In this document: in pieces, positions 16,699 to 25,244 of the stretch | Numbering within the stretch: the first letter of the stretch is position 1 | How the letters are laid out: each line of letters begins with the position of its first letter | Assembly (NCBI RefSeq): GCF_044197065.1 | Contig: NZ_JBIQOI010000004.1 | Location: 186,001 to 250,000 of the forward strand | Length of the DNA stretch: 64,000 nt | Source of the DNA: Kluyvera ascorbata_C | GTDB lineage: Bacteria > Pseudomonadota > Gammaproteobacteria > Enterobacterales > Enterobacteriaceae | Direction: 5' to 3' | Program-made: the position numbers and the translations under genes | Notes under the pieces: generated by a model | The model's input: only the letters and a program-made list of their open reading frames with translations | What the model was told of the DNA's origin: nothing | The model's database searches: none

Positions 16699-17706
16699 AT
16701 GACTGACAAAACCGTTGCCTTCTCGGTGCTCGATCTCGCACCGATCCCTCAGGGTTCCTCCGCGCGAGAAGCCTTCTCCCATTCGCTCGATCTGGCACAG
16801 CTCGCTGAAAAGCGCGGCTACCACCGCTATTGGCTGGCGGAACACCACAACATGGTGGGCATCGCCAGTGCGGCAACCTCGGTGCTGATCGGCCATCTCG
16901 CCGCCCACACCACCACGCTGCGTCTGGGTTCCGGCGGCGTGATGTTGCCTAACCACTCACCGCTGGTGATTGCCGAGCAGTTCGGCACGCTCAATACGCT
17001 CTATCCTGGCCGAATCGATCTTGGGCTTGGCCGTGCGCCGGGCAGCGATCAGCCGACGATGCGTGCGCTGCGCCGTCATATGAGTGGCGATATCGATAAC
17101 TTCCCGCGCGACGTCGCGGAACTGGTGGACTGGTTTGATGCGGCCGACCCAGACCCGCAGGTGCGCCCGGTACCGGGCTACGGCGAGAAGATCCCCGTGT
17201 GGCTGCTCGGTTCCAGCCTGTACGGCGCGCAGCTTGCCGCACAGCTTGGTCTGCCGTTTGCCTTCGCTTCACACTTCGCGCCGGATATGCTGTTCCAGGC
17301 GCTGCATCTCTACCGCACCAACTTCAAGCCGTCGGCGCGGCTGGAGAAACCATACGCGATGGTGTGCATCAATATCATCGCTGCCGACAGCAACCGTGAT
17401 GCTGAATTCCTCTTCACCTCGATGCAGCAGGCGTTCACGAAACTGCGCCGCGGAGAGACCGGGCAGTTGCCACCACCGATTCAACAGATGGAGCACTTCT
17501 GGATCCCGTCGGAGAAATACGGCGTTGACCAGGCGCTGCGGATGTCGCTGGTGGGTGATAAGGCGAAGGTGCGCCATGGTCTGGAGTCGATTCTGCGGGA
17601 AACGCAGGCGGATGAAATTATGGTTAACGGCCAGATTTTCGATCATCAGGCGCGACTGCATTCGTTTGGGTTGGCGATGGATGTGAAGCAGGAATTGTTG
17701 GGGTAG
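16699..17706 (+). CDS. yhbW: YhbW, luciferase-like flavin monooxygenase
   Basis: This 335-residue protein belongs to the bacterial luciferase-like family that uses reduced flavin. It has the E. coli YhbW length. Family motifs include LDLAPIPQGSSAREAF at the N-terminus, YWLAEHHNM, LGSGGVMLPNHSPL and the RIDLGLGRAPGSD flavin-phosphate region. The substrate is not known. It is expressed on its own, with 175 bp before it and a REP pair behind it, and converges on mtr. Confidence 0.95.
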   Translation: MTDKTVAFSVLDLAPIPQGSSAREAFSHSLDLAQLAEKRGYHRYWLAEHHNMVGIASAATSVLIGHLAAHTTTLRLGSGGVMLPNHSPLVIAEQFGTLNTLYPGRIDLGLGRAPGSDQPTMRALRRHMSGDIDNFPRDVAELVDWFDAADPDPQVRPVPGYGEKIPVWLLGSSLYGAQLAAQLGLPFAFASHFAPDMLFQALHLYRTNFKPSARLEKPYAMVCINIIAADSNRDAEFLFTSMQQAFTKLRRGETGQLPPPIQQMEHFWIPSEKYGVDQALRMSLVGDKAKVRHGLESILRETQADEIMVNGQIFDHQARLHSFGLAMDVKQELLG

Positions 17707-17711
17707 TGTGT

Positions 17712-17788
17712 TTTTTGCCGGATGGCGGCTATGCCTTATCCGGCCTACATCAGAATGTAAGCCCGGTAAGCGTAGCGCCACCGGGCAA
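17712..17788. repeat. REP pair between yhbW and mtr
   Basis: Two inverted REP units (GCCGGATGGCGGC...CCTTATCCGGCC and GCCCGGTAAGCG...CGCCACCGGGC) fill the gap between the convergent genes. Confidence 0.8.
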
Positions 17789-17793
17789 ATGCC

Positions 17794-19038
17794 TTACTGA
17801 TAAACCGGCAGCAGATTAAAGCTCGACAGCACGTGCACCAGCGCGTTACCCACGCCAAACACCAGAATCAGCGCAATCATCGGCTTACCACCCCAGACGC
17901 GGAATTTCGGGCTACCGAAGCGCTTGCGGGATTTACGTGCCAGCAGCGCCGGTACAATCGCCGCCCAGATGGTTGCCGCCAGCCCTGCATAGCCGATAGC
18001 GTACAGGAAACCGTTCGGCCACAGCAGGCCACCGATAATCGGTGGCAGGAAGGTCAGCAGCGCGGTTTTGAAACGGCCCATCGCAGAGTCATCAAATTTG
18101 AACAGATCCGCCAGATAGTCGAACAGACCCAGCGTCACCCCGAGGAACGAACTCGCCACCGCAAAGTTTGAGAACACTACCAGCAGCAGGTCCAGACTGC
18201 GGCTATTGAGCACACCGCTCAGCGCCTGCACCAGCACATCAATGTTACCGCCCTTCTGAGCAATACCGATAAATTCTGGACGTGGGATGTTACCCATCGT
18301 CGCCAGCAGCCACACCGTGTAGAGCACCAGCGCCAACAGCGTACCGTAGACCAGGCACTTCACGATGGTCTTAGGATCTTTGCCGTAGTACTTCATCAGG
18401 CTCGGGACATTACCGTGATAGCCAAATGAGGCCAGACAGAACGGCAGCGTCATTAACAGGTAAGGCGTATAGCTGGCGTGCGTCTCCGCAACGTTAAACA
18501 GCGTGGTGGGCGTGACGTGGCCCATCAGACTACCGAAGGTCAGGAAGAAGGTAATGACCTTGGCGCCCAGCACGATGGCCGTCATGCGGCTTACCGCTTT
18601 GGTGCTCAACCACACTACAAACGCCACCAGCAGCGCAAAACCAAAGCCCGCCGCGCGCGCGGGAACGTTCAGCGACATTTCACCGAAGGTGTGATGCAGA
18701 ATCGAGCCGCTCGCCGAGATGTAGGCGTAGGTCAGAATGTAGAGCACGAAGGCAATGGAGATACCGTTCACCACGTTCCAGCCTTTGCCCAGCAGATCTT
18801 TGGTGATGGTGTCGAAGCTCGAACCAATACGGTAGTTGAGGTTCGCTTCGAGGATCATCAGCCCAGAGTGCAGCATGCAGAACCAGGTAAACACCAGCGC
18901 CGCCATCGACCAGAAGAACCACGCACCGGACATGACCACCGGCAGAGAGAACATCCCCGCACCAATGATTGTGCCGCCGATGATCACCACGCCGCCAAGC
19001 AGCGAAGGTGACGTTTGGGTGGTGGTTAGTGTCGCCAT
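17794..19038 (-). CDS. mtr: Mtr, tryptophan-specific transporter
   Basis: Mtr is the high-affinity tryptophan/proton permease of the aromatic amino acid transporter family (HAAAP). The 414-residue length equals E. coli Mtr, and eleven hydrophobic segments are evident. Family segments include GGVVIIGGTIIGAGMFSLP at the N-terminus and LPFCLASFGYHGNVPSLM in the middle. A TrpR-operator-like palindrome lies 53-72 bases upstream of the ATG, consistent with tryptophan repression. TyrR activation is known in E. coli, but I could not mark its boxes securely here. Confidence 0.97.
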   Translation of the reverse strand: MATLTTTQTSPSLLGGVVIIGGTIIGAGMFSLPVVMSGAWFFWSMAALVFTWFCMLHSGLMILEANLNYRIGSSFDTITKDLLGKGWNVVNGISIAFVLYILTYAYISASGSILHHTFGEMSLNVPARAAGFGFALLVAFVVWLSTKAVSRMTAIVLGAKVITFFLTFGSLMGHVTPTTLFNVAETHASYTPYLLMTLPFCLASFGYHGNVPSLMKYYGKDPKTIVKCLVYGTLLALVLYTVWLLATMGNIPRPEFIGIAQKGGNIDVLVQALSGVLNSRSLDLLLVVFSNFAVASSFLGVTLGLFDYLADLFKFDDSAMGRFKTALLTFLPPIIGGLLWPNGFLYAIGYAGLAATIWAAIVPALLARKSRKRFGSPKFRVWGGKPMIALILVFGVGNALVHVLSSFNLLPVYQ

Positions 19039-19090
19039 ACAGCCTTTTCTCCAGTGTATTATTTTGCTACTGCATTTTAATGTGTCGCAC

Positions 19091-19110
19091 TGTACCAGTA
19101 CACGAGTACA
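19091..19110. promoter_or_regulatory. TrpR operator-like palindrome upstream of mtr
   Basis: On the mtr strand the sequence reads TGTACTCGTGTACTGGTACA, with the GTAC-centred dyads typical of TrpR operators. In E. coli TrpR represses mtr from a site in this position. Confidence 0.65.
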
Positions 19111-19114
19111 AATG

Positions 19115-19150
19115 GAATAAAAAAAGCCCCAATCATGACGATCGGGGCTG
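19115..19150 (-). terminator. Rho-independent terminator of deaD
   Basis: On the minus strand a 10-bp stem (AGCCCCGATC...GATTGGGGCT, one G-U pair) is followed by seven T. It lies 35-70 bases beyond the deaD stop codon. Confidence 0.85.
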
Positions 19151-19183
19151 TATATATTACTTTACGCTTTTAAACCGTGAGGC

Positions 19184-21154
19184 TTATGCGTCACCACCGA
19201 AACGACGACGGCCTGCAGAGTCATCACGACGTGGAGCAGCGCCTGAATCATCACGGCGCGGCGCACGGTTACCACCGTCACGACGTTCACCGCTGAAACG
19301 ACGACCATCACCACGACCGCCTTCACGACGCTCGCCGCCGAAACCGCGACCTTCGCCACGACCGCCTTCGCGACGTTCGCCACCGAAGCTACGACCGCCT
19401 TCACGACGTTCGCCGCCGAAGCTACGACCGCTACGCTCTGGACGAGGCTGTGCGTCGCCGATCAGCTGCATGTTCATCGGTTTGTTCAGGATACGGGTAC
19501 GAGTAAAGTGCTGCAGTACTTCGCCCGGCATGCCTTTTGGCAGTTCGATAGTAGAGTGGGTACCGAACAGCTTGATGTTACCGATATAACGGCTGCTGAT
19601 GTCGCCTTCGTTCGCGATAGCACCAACAATGTGACGAACTTCAACGCCGTCATCACGACCCACTTCAATGCGGTACAGTTCCATATCGCCGACGTCACGA
19701 CGTTCGCGTTTAGGACGATCTTCGCCACCACGGTCATTACGATCGCGTGGACCACGGTCATTGCGGTCACGACGTTCGAAACGATCGTCACGGTCACGGA
19801 ACTCACGCTTAGGACGCATTGGCGCATCTGGTGGAACGATCAGAGAACGTTCGCCCTGTGCCATTTTCAGCAGCGCAGCGGCCAGCGTTTCAACGTCCAG
19901 CTCTTCGCCTTCCGCGGTCGGCTGGATTTGCGCCAGCAGTGCACGGTACTGATCCAGATCGCTGCTTTCCAGCTGCTGCTGTACTTTCGCGGCGAATTTT
20001 TCCAGGCGGCGTTTGCCCAGCAGATCTGCGTTTGGCAGTTCTACTTCTGGAATGGTCAGCTTCATAGTACGTTCGATGTTGCGCAGCAGACGACGCTCGC
20101 GGTTCTCAACGAACAGCAGCGCACGGCCAGCACGACCTGCACGACCGGTACGGCCGATACGGTGAACGTAAGACTCGGAGTCCATTGGGATGTCGTAGTT
20201 AACAACCAGGCTGATACGCTCAACGTCCAGACCACGTGCCGCCACGTCGGTTGCGATCAGGATATCCAGACGACCGTCTTTCAGACGATCCAGAGTCTGC
20301 TCACGCAGGGACTGGTTCATGTCGCCGTTCAGCGCGGCGCTGTTGTAGCCGCTACGTTCCAGGGCTTCAGCCACTTCCAGGGTCGCGTTTTTGGTACGAA
20401 CGAAGATAATCGCCGCATCAAAATCTTCCGCTTCCAGGAAACGTACCAGCGCTTCGTTTTTGCGCATGCCGTACACAGACCAGTAGCTCTGGCTGATGTC
20501 CGGGCGAGTGGTTACGCTGGACTGAATACGTACTTCCTGTGGCTCTTTCATGAAGCGACGGGTAATACGACGGATAGCTTCCGGCATGGTTGCAGAGAAC
20601 AGAGCGGTCTGGTGACCTTCTGGAATCTGAGCCATGATGGTTTCGACGTCTTCGATAAAGCCCATGCGCAGCATTTCATCTGCTTCGTCCAGCACCAGGC
20701 CGCTCAGTTTGGAGAGGTCCAGGGTGCCGCGTTTCAGGTGGTCCAGCAGACGACCTGGGGTACCGACGACAATCTGTGGCCCTTGACGCAGGGCGCGTAA
20801 CTGCACGTCATAACGCTGGCCGCCGTACAGGGCTACCACGTTTACGCCGCGCATATGTTTAGAGAAATCCGTCATTGCTTCAGCTACCTGAACCGCCAGT
20901 TCGCGGGTCGGTGCCAGCACCAGAATCTGTGGTGCTTTCAGCTCAGGATCGATGTTGTTCAGCAGTGGCAGGGAAAACGCTGCGGTTTTACCACTACCTG
21001 TCTGGGCCATACCCAGAACGTCACGACCGCCCAGCAGGTGCGGAATGCACTCAGCCTGGATCGGAGATGGTTTTTCGTAACCCAGATCGGTAAGGGCTTC
21101 AAGGATAGGAGCCTTCAGGCCCAGATCTGCAAAAGTGGTTTCGAATTCAGCCAT
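19184..21154 (-). CDS. deaD: DeaD (CsdA), cold-shock DEAD-box RNA helicase
   Basis: DeaD unwinds structured RNA in ribosome assembly and RNA decay, especially in the cold. The helicase core holds AQTGSGKT, PTRELA, VGTPGRLLDHL, DEAD, SAT, then RGLD and HRIGRTGRAGR. An RNA-binding DbpA-like domain follows at about 480-560, and then an Arg/Gly tail. The 656-residue product is about 27 residues longer than the E. coli protein. The extra length is in the charged linker and in repeated FGGERREGGR units of the tail. The ATG at 21154 overlaps the yrbN stop; the longer in-frame extension is unlikely. Confidence 0.97.
   Translation of the reverse strand: MAEFETTFADLGLKAPILEALTDLGYEKPSPIQAECIPHLLGGRDVLGMAQTGSGKTAAFSLPLLNNIDPELKAPQILVLAPTRELAVQVAEAMTDFSKHMRGVNVVALYGGQRYDVQLRALRQGPQIVVGTPGRLLDHLKRGTLDLSKLSGLVLDEADEMLRMGFIEDVETIMAQIPEGHQTALFSATMPEAIRRITRRFMKEPQEVRIQSSVTTRPDISQSYWSVYGMRKNEALVRFLEAEDFDAAIIFVRTKNATLEVAEALERSGYNSAALNGDMNQSLREQTLDRLKDGRLDILIATDVAARGLDVERISLVVNYDIPMDSESYVHRIGRTGRAGRAGRALLFVENRERRLLRNIERTMKLTIPEVELPNADLLGKRRLEKFAAKVQQQLESSDLDQYRALLAQIQPTAEGEELDVETLAAALLKMAQGERSLIVPPDAPMRPKREFRDRDDRFERRDRNDRGPRDRNDRGGEDRPKRERRDVGDMELYRIEVGRDDGVEVRHIVGAIANEGDISSRYIGNIKLFGTHSTIELPKGMPGEVLQHFTRTRILNKPMNMQLIGDAQPRPERSGRSFGGERREGGRSFGGERREGGRGEGRGFGGERREGGRGDGRRFSGERRDGGNRAPRRDDSGAAPRRDDSAGRRRFGGDA
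19270..19435 (-). repeat. Tandem RGG-type coding repeats in deaD
   Basis: Imperfect repeats of about 33-45 bases encode four copies of a GGERREGGR-like unit (FGGERREGGRS, FGGERREGGRGEGRG, FGGERREGGRGDGRR, FSGERRDGG) in the disordered RNA-binding tail of DeaD. Confidence 0.8.
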
Positions 21155-21227
21155 GTAGTACAAGTGCCTCGATATTAATGGCGGCCAGTCTACATAACTC
21201 ATCATGAAATTGATCTGCAATTTTCAT
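21147..21227 (-). CDS. yrbN: YrbN, 26-residue leader protein
   Basis: This small protein encoded immediately upstream of deaD reads MKIADQFHDELCRLAAI and ends EALVLHG. It resembles the annotated E. coli YrbN, and its TGA lies inside the start of deaD (an eight-base overlap: CATGGCTGA). The arrangement suggests that translation of yrbN couples to deaD. No function is known for the peptide itself. It is too short for most gene callers. Confidence 0.85.
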   Translation of the reverse strand: MKIADQFHDELCRLAAINIEALVLHG

Positions 21228-21333
21228 TGAAAAGTGTGAACCGGCTCAAAGTAGGTGTATTAACGAACAACAACGCCCTCACCCGCGAAGGTGATGGCAA
21301 TCAAAAAAGATTACGGGCTGATGTAGTCGTCAG

Positions 21334-22218
21334 CTATTGCTGGTCCGATTCTGCCAGGTCATCTTGGTCCTGGCCCAGGAGCGATAATTCCAACAATGCG
21401 TATCGGTGCTCAACGTAGTTGTGTACGTTGTTGGCAACCGCCAGTTTGAACAGTGCCGTAGCGCTGTTCTTGTCCCCAAGACTTAGGTAATACTTACCTA
21501 AATAGAAGTTGGTTTCACTGAGATGCTCAGCGAGCGAGGTGTTATCCGTTGCGTCCGCCTTCAGGCGCTCCATTAACGTTTTTTCGTCAATGTTGCCTAA
21601 GTAGAACTCGACAATGTTCCATCCCCACTGTTCTTTATCCGATTTGTCGAAGCGTTGCTTCAACGCATCTTTCGCCTGCTTCTCATCGAGCTTCTGCTCA
21701 GCGAGATAAAGCCACAGACTGCGGAAAGGATCATTGGGATCGTCTTGATAAAACGCCAGCAGATCATCTTGCGCTAACTTCGCACGGCCACCGTAATAAA
21801 GCGCGATGCCGCGGTTCAAGTGCGCATAATTGTAAGTTGGATCAAGCTCAAGTACAGAATCAAACGCTTCATAGGCAGCATCAAAATTGCCTGCCTGCGT
21901 TAAATAAATGCCTAAGTAATTGAATACTTCAGGCATATCAGGTCGGATTGCCAGCGCTTGCGAAAAATCGTTACGCGCTAATGCCCTCAGACCGAGACTA
22001 TCATACAACACTCCGCGCTCATATAAAAGCTGTGCGCGTTCGTCATCGGTTAAAGCCCGACTGGCAAGTATTTGTTCCATGCGTGCCAGGATCACTTCCT
22101 GCTGTAACGTCGGTTGCAATGGCACTGCGAGGACTTCACTCTTACGCCAGGCAGAGTTGCTGCATCCTGCCAGCGTGAGTGCTGTCGCAACGAAACACCA
22201 GCGCAAAAAAGGCTTCAT
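21334..22218 (-). CDS. nlpI: NlpI, TPR lipoprotein
   Basis: NlpI is an outer-membrane lipoprotein that acts as adaptor for peptidoglycan hydrolases and for the protease Prc, which degrades MepS. The 294-residue protein has the E. coli length, a lipobox LTLAGC with lipid attachment at Cys19, and several tetratricopeptide repeats between about 60 and 200 (for example FNYLGIYLTQAGNFDAAYEAF and NYAHLNRGIALYYGGRAKLA). It lies between pnp and yrbN-deaD, as in E. coli. Confidence 0.96.
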   Translation of the reverse strand: MKPFLRWCFVATALTLAGCSNSAWRKSEVLAVPLQPTLQQEVILARMEQILASRALTDDERAQLLYERGVLYDSLGLRALARNDFSQALAIRPDMPEVFNYLGIYLTQAGNFDAAYEAFDSVLELDPTYNYAHLNRGIALYYGGRAKLAQDDLLAFYQDDPNDPFRSLWLYLAEQKLDEKQAKDALKQRFDKSDKEQWGWNIVEFYLGNIDEKTLMERLKADATDNTSLAEHLSETNFYLGKYYLSLGDKNSATALFKLAVANNVHNYVEHRYALLELSLLGQDQDDLAESDQQ

Positions 22219-22295
22219 TTCCCACTCCCGAAGACAACAATTGGATGAACGTCCTGTCCCCCGCCTGCAAACAAGGCATCCTGCCAGCTAAATGT

Positions 22296-22317
22296 GCCCT
22301 CCGCAAACGCGGAGGGC
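22296..22317 (-). terminator. Hairpin between pnp and nlpI
   Basis: A perfect 9-bp stem (GCCCTCCGC/GCGGAGGGC, four-base loop) lies 12 bases after the pnp stop. No U-tract follows, so it may be a 3' stabilising or processing hairpin rather than a strong terminator. Confidence 0.5.
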
Positions 22318-22329
22318 AAAAGGCAAACC

Positions 22330-24465
22330 TTACTCGCCCTGTTCCGCTGCCGGAGCTTCCGGTGCGGCGGCAGGCTGAGACTGCTCGGTTGCTTCTTTAA
22401 TGCTAAGACGGATACGGCCCTGACGGTCAACTTCCAGAACCTTAACCGGTACTTCCTGGTTCATCTGCAGGTAGTCGGTCACTTTCTCAACGCGCTTGTC
22501 AGCGATCTGAGAGATGTGTACCAGACCTTCTTTACCGCCACCGATGGCAACGAACGCGCCAAAGTCAACGATACGGGTCACTTTACCGTTGTAGATACGA
22601 CCTACTTCGATTTCTGCAGTGATCTCTTCGATACGACGGATAGCGAATTTCGCTTTCTCACCGTCGGTCGCTGCGATCTTCACGGTACCGTCATCTTCGA
22701 TTTCGATGGTGGTGCCGGTTTCTTCGGTCAGAGCACGGATAACAGAACCGCCTTTACCGATAACGTCTTTGATCTTGTCTGGATTGATCTTGATGGTGTG
22801 GATACGTGGAGCGAACTGAGAAATGTCGCCACGTGGCGCGTTAATCGCCTGTTCCATCACGCCCAGGATGTGCAGACGCGCACCTTTAGCCTGGTTCAGA
22901 GCAACCTGCATGATCTCTTTGGTGATACCTTCAATTTTGATATCCATCTGCAGCGCAGAGATACCGTCGCGGGAACCCGCCACTTTGAAGTCCATATCGC
23001 CCAGGTGGTCTTCGTCGCCCAGGATGTCAGACAGAACAACAAAGTTGTCGCCTTCTTTCACCAGACCCATCGCGATACCCGCAACGGCCGCTTTGATTGG
23101 CACGCCTGCGTCCATCAGCGCCAGGGAAGCACCACATACGGAAGCCATGGAAGAAGAACCGTTAGATTCGGTGATTTCAGAAACCACACGAACGGTGTAC
23201 GGGAATTTGTCCAGCTCTGGCATCACTGCCAGCACGCCGCGTTTCGCCAGGCGACCGTGACCAATTTCACGACGCTTAGGAGAACCGACCATACCGGTTT
23301 CGCCTACGCAGTACGGAGGGAAGTTGTAGTGGAACAGGAAGTTGTCAGTACGCTCGCCCATCAGCTCGTCGAGGTTCTGTGCATCACGGGTGGTGCCCAG
23401 GGTCGCAGTCACCAGCGCCTGAGTTTCGCCACGGGTGAACAGCGCGGAGCCGTGAGTACGTGGCAGAACGCCAGTACGTACGTCCAGACCACGGATCATG
23501 TCTTTTTCGCGGCCATCGATACGCGGCTCGCCTGCCAGTACGCGGCTACGAACAACGTTTTTCTCGATAGCGTGCAGGATTTCACCCAGTTCGTTAGCGT
23601 CCAGGGTTTCGTCTTCTGCAACCAGCTGAGCGATGGTTTCAGATTTGATCACGTCAACCTGAGCATAACGCTCTTGTTTGTCGGTGATGCGGTAAGCGTC
23701 GCTCAGGCGAGATTCTGCCAGAGCTGCAACGCGCGCGTTCAGCGCTTCGTTGACGGCTTCTGGCTGCCAATCCCAACGTGGTTTGCCTGCAACTTTTACC
23801 AGCTCGTTAATCTCTTTGATAACAACCTGCTGCTGTTCGTGACCGAATACAACGGCACCCAGCATCTGGTCTTCGCTCAGCAGTTCTGCTTCGGATTCAA
23901 CCATCAGTACGGCAGCTTCGGTACCGGCAACAACCAGGTCCAGCTTGCTTTCTTTCAGTTCGTCCTGAGTCGGGTTCAGTACGTACTGGTCGTTGATGTA
24001 ACCAACACGAGCAGAACCGATTGGGCCGTTGAACGGCAGGCCGGACAGGGACAGGGCAGCGGATGCGCCGATCATGGCAACGATGTCAGGGTTAACCTGT
24101 GGGTTAACGGAAACCACGGTTGCGATAACCTGAACTTCGTTAATGAAGCCTTCCGGGAACAGCGGACGAACCGGGCGGTCAATCAGACGCGCGATCAGGG
24201 TTTCGCCTTCGCTTGGACGGCCTTCACGACGGAAGAAGCTACCTGGGATACGGCCAGCAGCGTAGGTACGCTCCTGATAGTTAACGGTCAGCGGGAAGAA
24301 GTCCTGGCCTGGTTTGGTTTTTTTCTGGCCGACAACGGTAACGAATACCGCGGTGTCATCCATGCTAACCATCACAGCGGCAGTCGCCTGACGCGCCATC
24401 ATGCCGGTTTCCAGCGTGACGGTGTGTTGGCCGTACTGGAACTTACGAACGATCGGATTAAGCAA
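22330..24465 (-). CDS. pnp: Polynucleotide phosphorylase
   Basis: PNPase is the 3'-5' phosphorolytic exoribonuclease of the RNA degradosome. The 711-residue product equals the E. coli length. It has two RNase PH domains (about 1-230 and 300-540, including FFRREGRPSEGE and SPKRREIGHGRLAKRG), a KH domain (DVIGKGGSVIRAL) and an S1 domain (GAFVAIGGGKEGLVHIS). The start is the unusual TTG at 24465, with AAGGATAG upstream, as in E. coli. The leader contains a long hairpin typical of RNase III-dependent autocontrol. Confidence 0.97.
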   Translation of the reverse strand: MLNPIVRKFQYGQHTVTLETGMMARQATAAVMVSMDDTAVFVTVVGQKKTKPGQDFFPLTVNYQERTYAAGRIPGSFFRREGRPSEGETLIARLIDRPVRPLFPEGFINEVQVIATVVSVNPQVNPDIVAMIGASAALSLSGLPFNGPIGSARVGYINDQYVLNPTQDELKESKLDLVVAGTEAAVLMVESEAELLSEDQMLGAVVFGHEQQQVVIKEINELVKVAGKPRWDWQPEAVNEALNARVAALAESRLSDAYRITDKQERYAQVDVIKSETIAQLVAEDETLDANELGEILHAIEKNVVRSRVLAGEPRIDGREKDMIRGLDVRTGVLPRTHGSALFTRGETQALVTATLGTTRDAQNLDELMGERTDNFLFHYNFPPYCVGETGMVGSPKRREIGHGRLAKRGVLAVMPELDKFPYTVRVVSEITESNGSSSMASVCGASLALMDAGVPIKAAVAGIAMGLVKEGDNFVVLSDILGDEDHLGDMDFKVAGSRDGISALQMDIKIEGITKEIMQVALNQAKGARLHILGVMEQAINAPRGDISQFAPRIHTIKINPDKIKDVIGKGGSVIRALTEETGTTIEIEDDGTVKIAATDGEKAKFAIRRIEEITAEIEVGRIYNGKVTRIVDFGAFVAIGGGKEGLVHISQIADKRVEKVTDYLQMNQEVPVKVLEVDRQGRIRLSIKEATEQSQPAAAPEAPAAEQGE

Positions 24466-24822
24466 AATTCTATCCTTTCTTATTAAATGGTGGCACACCC
24501 TCTGGCGTACCAACCGATGAAACCGATCTTCTTTGCATCCTCGCGACTAATGACAACCCTAACCCGATGCGGGTAAAGCCTCTCATTAGCCGCGCGAACC
24601 TCTGCAACGAAGAATATGCACAACAACAATACATTATACCCGTTATCTTTCAAAATACTGCTGTGTCGGTAATTTCAGCTCAATTTTGTCTAAACAAGAC
24701 GTAGACAGGGAGGATTACCGGGGCACAAACAGCGTTTCTACGGGCACTCTGTTCTTTTAAATTGGCGTTGTCTGGTGGAAAAAAGGGGCCATAAAGGCCC
24801 CTCTTTCTGAAACTCGCTAGAA
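24466..24822 (-). promoter_or_regulatory. pnp leader and rpsO-pnp spacer
   Basis: This 357-bp gap has no gene. On the minus strand it holds the rpsO terminator (24778-24805), a TATAAT -10 element for pnp (24633-24638) with a poor -35, and the pnp leader. The leader hairpin at 24542-24594 pairs CGCGGCTAATGA with TCATTAGTCGCG, extended by an ACCC/GGGT segment. In E. coli this hairpin is cut by RNase III, which lets PNPase repress its own synthesis. Confidence 0.75.
24778..24805 (-). terminator. rpsO terminator
   Basis: On the minus strand GGGGCC-TTTAT-GGCCCC is followed by six T, 18-45 bases past the rpsO stop. In E. coli this terminator leaks enough to feed pnp. Confidence 0.85.
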
Positions 24823-25092
24823 TTAGCGACGCAGACCCAGACGCTCGATCAGCGCGGTGTAGCGTGCAACATCTTTACGTTTCAGGTAGTCGAGCAGTTT
24901 ACGACGCTGAGAAACCATGCGCAGCAGACCACGACGGCTGTGGTGATCTTTTTTGTGCTCTGCAAAGTGACCCTGCAGGTGGTTGATCTGTGCAGTCAGC
25001 AGTGCAACCTGAACTTCGGTAGAACCACTGTCGTTCGCGCCACGACCGAACTCAGAAACGATTTGTGCTTTAGCTTCAACGCTTAGAGACAT
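24823..25092 (-). CDS. rpsO: Ribosomal protein S15
   Basis: S15 is a primary 16S rRNA-binding protein of the 30S platform. The 89-residue sequence contains the family core TGSTEVQVALLTAQINHL-like region (here SGSTEVQ...) and HHSRRGLLRMVSQRRKLLDYL. I start at MSLSVEAK (ATG 25092), as in E. coli; the upstream in-frame ATG is not used there. A promoter with TTGCGA, 17 bp, TAGAAT lies at 25201-25229. S15 represses its own translation through a pseudoknot over its start region, and the leader is AT-rich as expected. Confidence 0.97.
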   Translation of the reverse strand: MSLSVEAKAQIVSEFGRGANDSGSTEVQVALLTAQINHLQGHFAEHKKDHHSRRGLLRMVSQRRKLLDYLKRKDVARYTALIERLGLRR

Positions 25093-25200
25093 TTTGAACT
25101 CCAAATTTAAAAGAAAGAAAGGGTGCCGATCTCTAATTCAGCAGCCCCTGATATAACGCTTGCCAATTGTTAAACAATTAAGCAGGCGTTAAGCCGCGAT

Positions 25201-25229
25201 ATTCTACTCGCAGCGCTCTGTTATCGCAA
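25201..25229 (-). promoter_or_regulatory. rpsO promoter
   Basis: On the minus strand a -35 TTGCGA (25229-25224), a 17-bp spacer and a -10 TAGAAT (25206-25201) lie about 110 bases before the rpsO start codon. An AATTGTT-A-AACAATT palindrome at 25167-25181 is in the transcribed leader. Confidence 0.65.
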
Positions 25230-25244
25230 GCCACACAATCTGAC

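Noticed and set aside
19508..20800. 430-codon open frame antisense to deaD
   Set aside because: It is a shadow of the biased deaD coding sequence, with no domain recognisable.
22294..24486. 730-codon open frame on the plus strand, antisense to pnp
   Set aside because: It mirrors pnp exactly and reads as low-complexity Phe/His/Thr/Asp-rich sequence. Strong codon bias in highly expressed genes leaves the antisense frame free of stops. There is no ribosome-binding site or family resemblance.
24466..24822. SraG small RNA in the rpsO-pnp gap
   Set aside because: An sRNA is annotated between these genes in E. coli, but I could not recognise its promoter or terminator here with confidence.
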